DNA from: an uncultured Prevotellaceae bacterium
GTDB lineage: Bacteria; Bacteroidota; Bacteroidia; Bacteroidales; Bacteroidaceae
Length of the DNA: 64,000 nucleotides
Reading direction: 5' to 3'
Assembly (NCBI GenBank): GCA_900316315.1
Contig: ONCK01000002.1
Location: 62,001 to 126,000 of the forward strand
Part shown: piece after piece, positions 1 to 8,300 of the stretch
Position numbering within the stretch: the first letter of the stretch is position 1
How the letters are laid out: every line of letters starts with the position of its first letter
The notes under the pieces: model-generated
The model's database searches: none
Told to the model about the DNA's origin: nothing
Seen by the model: only the letters and a program-made list of their open reading frames with translations
Translations under genes and position numbers: made by a program

Positions 1-527
1 ATCAGGAGGCTTATGCCAAGACCGTGGAGACCCGTAAAGTCACTTTTTACAGCCGTACTCGTAAGAAGCTGTGGACCAAGGGTGAGGAGAGCGGACACTG
101 GCTGCATCTCGTAGACATTAAAGCCGATTGCGACAATGACACGCTGCTTGTCACGGTTCATCCCGAGGGGCCTACTTGTCACAAAGGGACGGATACCTGC
201 TGGGGCGAAAAGAATGAGAATGTCAATCCGCTACTCTTTCTGACAGAGCTCCAGGACTTCATAGAAAAACGGCACGAGGAAATGCCCGAAGGCTCATATA
301 CGACTTCTCTCTTTAAAGATGGACTCAACCGTATGGCGCAGAAGGTGGGCGAGGAAGCACTTGAGGCTGTCATTGAAGCTGTCAATGGTACCAATGATCG
401 CCTTATCTATGAGGCATCCGACATGTTTTACCATCTTATCGTCCTCCTCACAGCCAAAGGCCTGCGCATAGAGGACATCGCACGTGAACTTGAGACGCGC
501 CACAAGCCGGGATGGAAGAAACATTAA
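1..527 (+). CDS. hisIE: Phosphoribosyl-AMP cyclohydrolase / phosphoribosyl-ATP pyrophosphatase, 3' part
   Basis: Bifunctional histidine-biosynthesis enzyme for steps 2 and 3: hydrolysis of PR-ATP to PR-AMP and opening of the adenine ring. The visible part begins inside the cyclohydrolase domain: the reading frame is open to the window edge and reads QEAYAKTVETRK before the GTG at 24, so that GTG is internal and the true start lies upstream. The cyclohydrolase motif SGHWLHL and the metal-ligand segment DCDNDTLL are followed by CHKGTDTCW, then the all-alpha pyrophosphatase domain with EEALEAVIEA and EASDMFYHLIVLL. The stop is 12 bases before ftsE. Identity is secure; only the N-terminus is missing. 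Confidence 0.96.
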   Translation, partial: QEAYAKTVETRKVTFYSRTRKKLWTKGEESGHWLHLVDIKADCDNDTLLVTVHPEGPTCHKGTDTCWGEKNENVNPLLFLTELQDFIEKRHEEMPEGSYTTSLFKDGLNRMAQKVGEEALEAVIEAVNGTNDRLIYEASDMFYHLIVLLTAKGLRIEDIARELETRHKPGWKKH

Positions 528-539
528 AGCGTTAGCTGT

Positions 540-1478
540 ATGATAGTCAATTATAAAGACGTAAGTATCCTGCAAGATAAGACCGTCGTCCTGCAGAAAG
601 TCAACTTCAAGGCCGCAGCCAAGGATTTCGTCTTCATTACAGGCAAAGTGGGCTCTGGAAAAAGTACATTTCTCAAGAGTCTTTATGCTGCTGTTCGTAT
701 TGAGGGTGAAAAAGCCCAAGTCATCGACTTTGACTTGCTCAGCCTGAAAGCCAAGAGAACGCCTGACCTGCGTCGTCAGCTTGGCATCATTTTCCAAAAT
801 TTCCAGTTATTGCCAGACCGCACAGTCTATGCCAATCTTGACTTTGTGCTCAAGGCCACGGGGTGGGGCAGGCGTGATGCGCGGCGCGAGCGTATAGAGG
901 AGGTCCTTGAGGCTGTTCATCTGTCGGACAAAGCAGAGAAATATCCTCATGAGCTTTCTGGTGGCGAACAGCAACGCACATCCATCGCCAGGGCGATACT
1001 CAACAAGCCCCAGCTGATCATCGCTGATGAGCCTACCGGCAATCTGGATGTTGAGGCCAGTCACCAGATTGTGGACATTCTGCAGTCACTTCGCGAGCAG
1101 GGCACAACGATTATCATGAGTACCCACAATCTGCAACTCCTCGACTGGGTAGACAACATCTCTGTCTTCCATTGTGAAAATCAGCACATGTTGCGCACAC
1201 GTGGTATCGCTCCGGCGGATGAGCCCGAAGAGTCGGAGGCAGGCAGCGAGGAGACAGACCGTCAGTCGGCAACTGAAGGTCTTGCTTTCTGTACATCGGC
1301 CCAGGATGCCGAAGCTTCTCCATCAGAGACGGCCAGTGAGAATCAGGCGGATGATGCTTCTGAGCTGAATGACGACATGGATGAGCAGTCCTCTTTCCCA
1401 GAAACTCAGAGCCTCGAGGAAGCCAATGAAGCCTTAGACAAAGAAAATAGTAAATTTGAAGATAATCAAGCATCATAA
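540..1478 (+). CDS. ftsE: Cell-division ABC ATPase FtsE with acidic C-terminal extension
   Basis: Cytoplasmic ATPase that normally works with membrane protein FtsX to control peptidoglycan hydrolysis at the septum. Visible: Walker [10 protein letters not shown] near residue 36, Q-loop FQNFQLL, signature LSGGEQQR, Walker [13 protein letters not shown] and H-loop STHN. The ATPase core ends around residue 222. The remaining roughly 85 residues are rich in Glu, Asp, Ser and Ala, and usual FtsE proteins (about 220-235 residues) lack such a tail. ftsX is not adjacent. The gene lies between hisIE (12-base gap) and lysC (19-base gap), probably one transcript. LolD/MacB-type ATPases share these motifs, so the FtsE assignment rests on overall similarity and is good but not absolute. 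Confidence 0.85.
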   Translation: MIVNYKDVSILQDKTVVLQKVNFKAAAKDFVFITGKVGSGKSTFLKSLYAAVRIEGEKAQVIDFDLLSLKAKRTPDLRRQLGIIFQNFQLLPDRTVYANLDFVLKATGWGRRDARRERIEEVLEAVHLSDKAEKYPHELSGGEQQRTSIARAILNKPQLIIADEPTGNLDVEASHQIVDILQSLREQGTTIIMSTHNLQLLDWVDNISVFHCENQHMLRTRGIAPADEPEESEAGSEETDRQSATEGLAFCTSAQDAEASPSETASENQADDASELNDDMDEQSSFPETQSLEEANEALDKENSKFEDNQAS

Positions 1479-1497
1479 GTCCTATAAATACAAGACC

Positions 1498-2811
1498 ATG
1501 AAAGTAATGAAATTTGGCGGCACCTCAGTGGGTTCTGCTGAGCGCATGAAAAATGTAACAAAGCTTATCTCCGACGGACAGCGTAATTTTGTGGTATTAT
1601 CGGCGATGTCGGGTACGACCAATTCGCTTATAGAAATATCCGACTATTATGCCAAGGGTAACAAGTATGGGGCCAATTCCATTATCAACACCTTGCGTAC
1701 GAAGTATCTAAAGACTGTAGATGACCTTTTTGCTTCAGAAGCAAAACGTAAGGAAATCATCGAAAAACTCAATGGAGTCTTTTCTGAACTAATGTCTTTT
1801 AGCGCAGAAAACTTCTCCGCTGAGGATGCCAAAGTCATTGTCTCCAAGGGTGAGATTATGAGCACCAATATGATGGCCTTATATCTCAAGGAGCAAGGCG
1901 TCAAGGTGACACTGCTTTCAGCTCTTCAGTTTATGCGCCTCAATAAGGACTTGCAGCCGGATATGGCCTATATCGAGACCCATCTGAATCCTTTAATCGA
2001 AGCACATCCTGACACGCAAATCTTTATTACTCAGGGCTTCATCTGCACCAATGCAGACGGACTGACTGACAATCTCCAGCGCGGAGGAAGCGACTATACA
2101 GCCTCACTGATCGGCGTCGCTATCCACGCCGAGGAGATACAGATATGGACAGACATCGATGGCATGCACAACAATGATCCACGTTTTGTAAAGGACACCC
2201 AGCCTGTGCCGCAACTCAGTTTTGACGAAGCGGCTGAGCTCGCTTACTTTGGCGCCAAGATCCTCCATCCGACATGTGTGCTCCCGGCTAAGTTTGCGGG
2301 CATCCCTGTCAAGCTACTTAACACAATGGACCCACAAGCCAAGGGCACCATTATCAACAATCATGGATGCGACGGTGGCATCAAGGCTATAGCGGCCAAG
2401 GATGACATCACTGCCATCAAGATCGTCTCCAGCCGTATGCTGTTGGCCACAGGCTTTCTGCGCAAAGTTTTTGAGATTTTTGAGACCTATGGCACCAGCA
2501 TCGATATGATTACGACTTCGGAGGTCGGCGTCTCCATGACGATTGACAATACTACCAAGTTGCAGGAGATCACGGAGCAGTTGCGCAAGTATGGCACTGT
2601 TCACATTGACAGAGATATGTGCATCATTTGCGTAGTAGGTGACCTTCGCATGCAAAATTGTGGTTACGAGTCGCTTATCACCAATGCCCTTCGCAATGTC
2701 CCTATCCGTATGATATCCTATGGTGGAAGTGAGCACAACATTTCCTTCCTTGTTCACAAGGAGGATAAACAGACGGCTCTACAGGCCCTGAGTGCTCAGA
2801 TCTTTAAGTGA
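1498..2811 (+). CDS. lysC: Aspartate kinase
   Basis: Phosphorylates L-aspartate, the first step towards diaminopimelate/lysine, methionine and threonine. The start at 1498 is chosen because MKVMKFGGTSVGSAERM begins with the canonical kinase motif KFGGTSVG; the 14 codons upstream in frame overlap the end of ftsE and look non-coding. Further kinase motifs are QRGGSDYTAS and the WTDIDGM segment. Two ACT regulatory domains occupy roughly the last 150 residues (IKIVSSRMLLATGFLRKVF and the stretch around HIDRDMCIICVVGD), so feedback inhibition is likely. The 437-residue length fits a monofunctional enzyme with no homoserine dehydrogenase fusion. lysA follows, consistent with a DAP/lysine role. Confidence 0.95.
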   Translation: MKVMKFGGTSVGSAERMKNVTKLISDGQRNFVVLSAMSGTTNSLIEISDYYAKGNKYGANSIINTLRTKYLKTVDDLFASEAKRKEIIEKLNGVFSELMSFSAENFSAEDAKVIVSKGEIMSTNMMALYLKEQGVKVTLLSALQFMRLNKDLQPDMAYIETHLNPLIEAHPDTQIFITQGFICTNADGLTDNLQRGGSDYTASLIGVAIHAEEIQIWTDIDGMHNNDPRFVKDTQPVPQLSFDEAAELAYFGAKILHPTCVLPAKFAGIPVKLLNTMDPQAKGTIINNHGCDGGIKAIAAKDDITAIKIVSSRMLLATGFLRKVFEIFETYGTSIDMITTSEVGVSMTIDNTTKLQEITEQLRKYGTVHIDRDMCIICVVGDLRMQNCGYESLITNALRNVPIRMISYGGSEHNISFLVHKEDKQTALQALSAQIFK

Positions 2812-2938
2812 CCCTAGTCTCTTGTCATTCGACTTTGATCGTATGCGCCAGAGGCAGTATACATGACAGTCTCTTGACAGAGAAAACCTGAGGCATAATA
2901 AATTGCGCAGAAATACATCATATCAACAACTAAAATTC

Positions 2939-4096
2939 ATGCAACTCAATCAATACATCACTAAGTTTAAGCAACATCCGACACCCTTCTATTTTTATGA
3001 CCTCGACTTGATGAGGCGCACTTTTGACGCCGCAGCCCAGGCGATTGTTCAGATACCCTCTGGCCACATCCACTATGCGCTTAAGGCCAACGATCACCCG
3101 GCAATACTCCAAGAGGTACGTCGGCGCGGTTTTGGCATCGATGCGGTCAGCGGCGGAGAGGTGCAATTGGCCATTCAGACGGGTATACCAGGCAACAAGA
3201 TTCTCTTTGCAGGCGTTGGTAAGACGGATAAGGAGATTGAGACAGCTCTGGAGGCTGATATACTCTGCTTCAACGCGGAGAGTGTGCCGGAGATTGAGGT
3301 CATCAATGATATAGCAGCCCGTATGGGGAAGACAGCTCGCATAGCGCTTCGCATAAATCCCAACATTGACGCTCATACACATAAAAATATCACCACAGGA
3401 TTGGATGAAAACAAGTTCGGCATCTCTCTTGAGGATATGTTACCGACCATCCATCTCGTCAATCATCTGCCACATGTCGTTTATCAAGGACTCCATTTCC
3501 ATATTGGCAGTCAGTTGCTGGATTTTATGCCATTCAAGGAACTCAGTCTGAAGATCAACGAAATCCAGCAGGCTCTTGAGTCTGAAAATATACAGACTCC
3601 AAGTATAGATGTCGGCGGTGGGCTAGGAGTAGACTATGCAGATCCTCTCCACAATGAAATCCCCGATTTTGCTGGCTATATCAAGATATTCAAGGACAAC
3701 CTGCAACTGCGTCCACAGCAGTCTTTCCATTGTGAGCTTGGGCGATCCCTAAGTGCACAGTACGCGGCAGTCATCAGCCGAGTTGTCTTTATCAAGCATG
3801 GGGCGCACAAGCAGTTTGCAATCCTTGACGCCGGCTTTACAGACCTCATCCGACCGGCCTTATATCAGGCTAGTCACAAGATTGTTAACCTTACTTCCCA
3901 AATGCCGGAGGAACGCTACGATATCGTGGGGCCCATCTGCGAGTCCACAGATGTCTTTGCTCAAGACTATCCCTTGCCCAAGTCCAGCCGGGGCGACCTC
4001 GTTGCGCTTCTCTCTGCTGGAGCTTACGGACATGTCATGGCTTCGACCTACAATGCACGTCCCCTTATTCCACAAATCACCTCTGACGAAATATGA
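2939..4096 (+). CDS. lysA: Diaminopimelate decarboxylase
   Basis: PLP enzyme converting meso-diaminopimelate to L-lysine in the cytoplasm. The sequence has the PLP lysine motif HYALKAND near residue 44, the HFHIGSQ segment, the glycine-rich phosphate site DVGGGLGVDY and the active-site CESTDVFAQD near the C-terminus. The ATG at 2939 gives 385 residues, normal for the family; a TTG at 2903 would add 12 unconserved residues and is rejected. The gap from lysC is about 130 bases, and both genes belong to the same pathway. Confidence 0.95.
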   Translation: MQLNQYITKFKQHPTPFYFYDLDLMRRTFDAAAQAIVQIPSGHIHYALKANDHPAILQEVRRRGFGIDAVSGGEVQLAIQTGIPGNKILFAGVGKTDKEIETALEADILCFNAESVPEIEVINDIAARMGKTARIALRINPNIDAHTHKNITTGLDENKFGISLEDMLPTIHLVNHLPHVVYQGLHFHIGSQLLDFMPFKELSLKINEIQQALESENIQTPSIDVGGGLGVDYADPLHNEIPDFAGYIKIFKDNLQLRPQQSFHCELGRSLSAQYAAVISRVVFIKHGAHKQFAILDAGFTDLIRPALYQASHKIVNLTSQMPEERYDIVGPICESTDVFAQDYPLPKSSRGDLVALLSAGAYGHVMASTYNARPLIPQITSDEI

Positions 4097-5050
4097 CACA
4101 ATACTTTTTACTCGGAAGTCTTGAGTGAAATGAAGTACAAGGTTCTAATATAAGTATATATAATAAGTATAAGTCTTAATTTCGTTTTGAACATATATGG
4201 CTTTGAATTTTCCAGAACAGACGTATTTTTTATGATTGCAGTGCACCAAGATTTAGAGGACGGGGCTGTCAAAAAAACGTTGGGGACAAAAACTCTATCG
4301 CAGTCTGCTAAGTATTAGCAAGTGGCATATCCTTTGCCTTTAGGGCTAATCAGCAGGTATACGGTCGTGACGTGCATTCGCTGATCGGGAGACCAAACAC
4401 GGAGGAGAGTGGATGAAGTACAAACAGCTCACTCTCGCTGCTCTCATTCATGGAAATTCTTTTATTGCTTTGTTATTGGGCCGGGCATATCGGGACTTTT
4501 TGTCTCTCTTCCCAGTAAATCATTGTGTGAGGAGTCTGCCTATCTATTCCGCCTAACCGTTTGTGTTAATGAACAGCAGAACTATTTTTTATAATAAAAA
4601 AACAGATGAGATTCCCAAAAGGTCTTGCTCGTCCAATAAGCCTGATTTTGCTTGTCTTTCGCTTATAAGTCATTGAATACTATATAATTCCAGCTAACGT
4701 TTTCTATTTTTATAACTAATTGGCTACCAAATGATAATAACTTGCCTTCTAATTTAAAATACATCTGACCCTGTAGTGCGAACAAGGCAGTCTGTCATGA
4801 CAACATCGGCCCCTGTATCAACAGCATCTTGAATTTATTATATAAAAAATGATGAGCAGTATAAAAATCGGTAAGCTGATGTTGTCATTCCTATCCTTGA
4901 CAATCGTTTATCAGTTTTTTCCGTAGGGAAACTGAGTCCTTATGGACTTGGGTGGAACGAGATATCCATAGTACTTGGACACTATTTGATGAACCCTTAA
5001 AAGTGCAATAATTATACACCCGCAAGTCATGCTGATTGGGAGGTAAGTAG
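4097..5050. other. AT-rich intergenic region with no convincing gene
   Basis: About 950 bases between lysA and the small lipoprotein. Short open frames exist (for example 4409-4594) but have no recognisable motif or protein-like composition. A small inverted repeat, GAGAGTG near 4404 with CACTCTC near 4430, is visible. It looks like decayed or spacer DNA. Confidence 0.5.
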
Positions 5051-5058
5051 TAATTTTG
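5051..5058 (+). promoter_or_regulatory. Bacteroidetes -7 box (TAATTTTG)
   Basis: TAATTTTG matches TAnnTTTG 16 bases before the ATG at 5074. No TTG lies at the ideal -33 distance. If used, transcription starts around 5065, which excludes the TTG start at 5056 and gives a very short leader. Confidence 0.45.
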
Positions 5059-5073
5059 CAGTTGAGAAATTTG

Positions 5074-5541
5074 ATGAAAAAGGAAGTGAACAGATTTTGT
5101 ATTGTGTTGAGTATGTTGGTGGGGCTAACTCTATATAGCTCGTGTGGTTTTGATAAACCAGCAAAGACAGAAGACGCCGAGGCTGCTGCAGAGGGATATG
5201 CAACCGCTTTTTTCAACTTTGACTATACTAGGGCGATGAGCTATTGTGACTCGACTTCCAATGAGTGGCTAAGAATGTTTGTAAGCAATCTTACCCAGGC
5301 CGATATTGATAGCATACAGTCGCTGACACAACGACCGTCTATAGCATTGGAAAAGGTGAAGCGGGAAAACAATGACTCTCTTGCAATAGCGTGGGTGACC
5401 ATCAAAGACGCTTATGTGCTGGACACTATTGGCAAACCTGGTCATCTGACAGACCATGCGACACTTCGACTCCATATGGTACTCTCTCCAGAAGGTCGAT
5501 GGCTGATCAGAAGGGCAGACCTACTGCAAAATGAAAAGTAA
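5074..5541 (+). CDS. Small lipoprotein, probable NTF2/DUF4878-like
   Basis: A 155-residue secreted protein. The N-terminus MKKEVNRFCIVLSMLVGLTL ends in a lipobox-like YSSC, so it is probably acylated and membrane anchored. The mature part (AAAEGYATAFFNFDYTRAMSYC, then WVTIKDAY and a final GRWLIRRADLL) has the alternating pattern of small NTF2-like lipoproteins such as DUF4878, an assignment from memory of the family pattern and not certain. The function is unknown. Its 3' end overlaps the end of the convergent barrel gene by 35 bases. Confidence 0.7.
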   Translation: MKKEVNRFCIVLSMLVGLTLYSSCGFDKPAKTEDAEAAAEGYATAFFNFDYTRAMSYCDSTSNEWLRMFVSNLTQADIDSIQSLTQRPSIALEKVKRENNDSLAIAWVTIKDAYVLDTIGKPGHLTDHATLRLHMVLSPEGRWLIRRADLLQNEK

Positions 5542-7870
5542 AGTCGCGGTTTAGATTGGGGTTGGTGAGGGGATAGTGCTCGCGCGTGGTCTCATAAGCC
5601 GGATTGACGGCTTTCATACCCATATCAAAACGCAGGATGAAGTAATCAAAATTGAAACGGAAGCCTAAGCCATAGGAGATGGCAATTTGTTTATAGAATG
5701 TGTCAAACTTAAATTGCCCTCCAGGCTGAGCAGTATAGTTGCGAGTCGTCCAAATATTGCCTGCGTCGATAAAGAGTGCGCCGCTAAGTTTCCAAAACAG
5801 GTAGGATCGAAGTTCAAGATTGAAAAGGAGTTTGATATTACCTGTTTGGTTGATAAAGTTGACTTTGCCATCCTCTCCGCGATAGGAACCTGGGCCAAGC
5901 TCGCGGACGCTCCAACCGCGTATACTGTTGGCACCGCCTGCAAAATAGCGCTTCTCGTAAGGGACAATATAGTTGTTACCATAAGGCAAGACGATGCCGC
6001 TCGCAAATCGCATGGCGATGGAATTATTCTTATTGATAAGAAAACTGCGAGCGTAGTCAAAGTCCAGTTTGATATATTGAGCGAACGCGACATTAAAGGG
6101 TGTATAGCTTCCCTCTGAGTTTTTGTTGAGGTCAAATGCCTTGGAAATGAGATAGAGGAAGTTTCCGGCTGATTCTATGCCAAAATGGAGCTGGTAGGCA
6201 TTGGACCCGCTGACAGTAGAATTGGCTTGGCCAGATGAATTGTAGATGAAATTGTATGCGGAGTTAAGTATGAAGAGATTTTCATATGAATACCGCACGA
6301 TAGCGAAGCGGGCATTGTCACTATTAAGATACTCGTCGCGAAATGTATTGGAAATCCATGGCATAAAGACATAATTGACGCCGATGGCATCCAACTTGTG
6401 CTGCATCTTATTGCGATGGTTATTCCACTTGTAGCTCCATAGGGCTGTCATGTAGCGACGGTGAAACTCCGGCCTGTCTTGTGTGTTGTATTGGAGAGAA
6501 ATCTCTGTTTGTCCGTGGAGAGAGAGGCGTTTGCGCTCGGGTAGGAAGGGGACGATGATGCGGGGAAAAGTGAGTCGGCTTTCCGCTGTCAATTCAAAGA
6601 AATTCTGATCGGAGTATCCCTCCAGCCCCGTGATGGCCTCAAATGCCCCCTTAAGTTTTGTGCTCCACACCTCAGAGCCGTGAAACAGATTACGATTAGT
6701 ATAGGTGACAGACGCTGCAGCCCCTAGGTCGCCTGCAGTATTGGTGCCCTCTACTTCGGCCGAGAGCTGGTTGATGTCGTCCGCACGTAAACTTACGATG
6801 CAGTTGAGCAGGGCGTTGCCCTGTTCCTCAAACCGTATATTGGAACTCCGCAGTATCTGGAGCCGTCCAAGATTGCGGTATGTGGAGGAAACCTCATCTT
6901 CATCATAGTGGGCTCCGCGGTGGATATCAATTTGGCTGTAGATGACATTGGGACGCAGAATACGCTTGCCGAAGTATCGGATGATAATGCCGCGATACTG
7001 GATACTGTCAGTGCAAGGTTCCGCAAAATCTTGATTACCGCCGACATTTACATATACTTTTCCTATCCAGTATCTGTTGTAATCATACATCGAGTCTTCC
7101 GCAATAGCTTTGCCATTGAAGTGAAGCGTAAGGGCAAGACGCTGTGGGCCTCCTGCCGAGTCAATATCGTAGTAGATGTACTTCTTGAGCATCTTGTAGT
7201 AGCCCTCACGATGTAAGATGCCGACGATGCGGTCACGCTCTTCGTCAAGCACGTTGGCATTACAAGGCATATTAATACTCAGTTTACTCTCGTTCTCATG
7301 CCGCCGGATGAGGGAATCTATCTGTGGGTCATCAATGTCGTAGTCGATAGATCGGATACGATACAATTCTCCGGGGGACAAACAATAGGTGAGATGCGTC
7401 TTGTGTCCCGTCTGGCGCTTGCTTAGCAGCGTCTGGGCTGACAAATATCCGCTTGATTGCATGGCGGAGGTGAGCTGTTCACAAGAGATTTGAGCTTGTT
7501 GTTCATTATAAATGACAGGCGCTTCGCCCATACGCCGTAAGAAACGGTTGAAGGCTTTGGTCGTATCTTTTCCTGAAAGAGCGTAAATACCCAAGGGAAC
7601 TTTGAAGATGGTAAACCAACGGCTGTTGGGCTCTTGCTTGATATGCCCGTGCAGAGAGGAAGGATCAAGCTGATGGTTATCGCTCTTGACCTTGACCGAC
7701 GAGAGCAGGGTCTGCTCCTCGGTCAGAAATTTGGCTGACGAGCATCCGCTAGCAGTGATCATGGCGATAGCAATTGCCAGTACAATGAACCACTGTCGGC
7801 AAAAGTACTGCGCCTGACGCTGCTGCGTCTCTACTTGGTCAAAATGGGGAATAGGGTGCGTCAACTTCAT
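5507..7870 (-). CDS. tamL: TamL-type outer-membrane lipoprotein barrel (BamA/TamA superfamily)
   Basis: An Omp85-family protein likely to help insert or assemble outer-membrane proteins with a TamB partner encoded elsewhere. The start at 7870 gives 787 residues: a hydrophobic WFIVLAIAIAMITA segment, a lipobox ASGC, then CSSAKFLTEEQTLLSSVKVKSD. The lipidated N-terminus before POTRA-like repeats is the mark of Bacteroidetes TamL. The C-terminal half is the beta-barrel with YFAGGANSIRGWSVRELGPG (Omp85 lid-loop RGW motif) and the terminal FHFAVGLPF strand ending in an aromatic residue. An upstream in-frame ATG at 7978 is disfavoured because a good promoter sits between the two starts. Confidence 0.87.
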   Translation of the reverse strand: MKLTHPIPHFDQVETQQRQAQYFCRQWFIVLAIAIAMITASGCSSAKFLTEEQTLLSSVKVKSDNHQLDPSSLHGHIKQEPNSRWFTIFKVPLGIYALSGKDTTKAFNRFLRRMGEAPVIYNEQQAQISCEQLTSAMQSSGYLSAQTLLSKRQTGHKTHLTYCLSPGELYRIRSIDYDIDDPQIDSLIRRHENESKLSINMPCNANVLDEERDRIVGILHREGYYKMLKKYIYYDIDSAGGPQRLALTLHFNGKAIAEDSMYDYNRYWIGKVYVNVGGNQDFAEPCTDSIQYRGIIIRYFGKRILRPNVIYSQIDIHRGAHYDEDEVSSTYRNLGRLQILRSSNIRFEEQGNALLNCIVSLRADDINQLSAEVEGTNTAGDLGAAASVTYTNRNLFHGSEVWSTKLKGAFEAITGLEGYSDQNFFELTAESRLTFPRIIVPFLPERKRLSLHGQTEISLQYNTQDRPEFHRRYMTALWSYKWNNHRNKMQHKLDAIGVNYVFMPWISNTFRDEYLNSDNARFAIVRYSYENLFILNSAYNFIYNSSGQANSTVSGSNAYQLHFGIESAGNFLYLISKAFDLNKNSEGSYTPFNVAFAQYIKLDFDYARSFLINKNNSIAMRFASGIVLPYGNNYIVPYEKRYFAGGANSIRGWSVRELGPGSYRGEDGKVNFINQTGNIKLLFNLELRSYLFWKLSGALFIDAGNIWTTRNYTAQPGGQFKFDTFYKQIAISYGLGFRFNFDYFILRFDMGMKAVNPAYETTREHYPLTNPNLNRDFTFHFAVGLPF

Positions 7871-7876
7871 TTCCTG

Positions 7877-7906
7877 CAAAGTTAAGACGAATTTTACTAG
7901 TGACAA
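7877..7906 (-). promoter_or_regulatory. Bacteroidetes promoter of the TamL gene
   Basis: On the minus strand TTG (7906-7904), 19 bases, then TAACTTTG (7884-7877): a full TTG-N19-TAnnTTTG match. The ATG is 7 bases after the -7 box, so the transcript would be leaderless or nearly so. Confidence 0.7.
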
Positions 7907-8157
7907 CGGCAGACTGTGTATTATTTTAAGACAGTGGTTTTTTGCTCTCGATATTTTTTCAAATTTGGAAAGGTGCAAGGTCTTCTGTATTGGAAATATG
8001 TCGGCAGCCTTATGGCAGTTGGGAAACTTCGATAATAATATGAAGAAGAAATGGTATTAGTTTCTGAACTGTAATTGAATAAGGTGTTTTCTTTTTTGAA
8101 AACTTTAATATCATAAACACTGGAAGAACTGCCAGTTTTGGAAAACTTTTTTCTAAT

Positions 8158-8184
8158 GCGTGAAAATATTTTCTATTTTCACGC
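8158..8184. promoter_or_regulatory. Perfect 11-bp inverted repeat upstream of the nrdJ promoter
   Basis: GCGTGAAAATA and TATTTTCACGC flank a 5-base loop. No T-run follows on either strand, so it is not an ordinary terminator. It lies 10 bases before the -33 element of nrdJ and is a candidate operator. It does not resemble the NrdR box I know from other bacteria. Confidence 0.5.
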
Positions 8185-8194
8185 TAAACAATGC

Positions 8195-8224
8195 TTGCTT
8201 ATCCGAAAAAGAAATGTACTTTTG
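8195..8224 (+). promoter_or_regulatory. Bacteroidetes promoter of nrdJ
   Basis: TTG (8195-8197), 19 bases, TACTTTTG (8217-8224), a full consensus match. Predicted transcription start is near 8230, giving a leader of about 70 bases in which I see no cobalamin-riboswitch B12 box. Confidence 0.72.
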
Positions 8225-8300
8225 TGGAGGAGAAAACAACAAAACACAGGACTCTCGTAAATCAATAGTTTAATCCAACATCATATAATCCAAATTATCA

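Noticed and set aside
24..527. GTG at 24 as the hisIE start.
   Set aside because: The frame is open to the window edge and encodes QEAYAKT, typical of the conserved interior of HisI, so the start is outside the window.
4409..4594. A 61-codon open frame in the lysA-lipoprotein gap.
   Set aside because: Short, Ser/Cys/Phe-rich, without a motif, and inside AT-rich spacer.
8225..8300. Cobalamin riboswitch before nrdJ.
   Set aside because: The leader is only about 70 bases and shows no B12 box or expected stem pattern.
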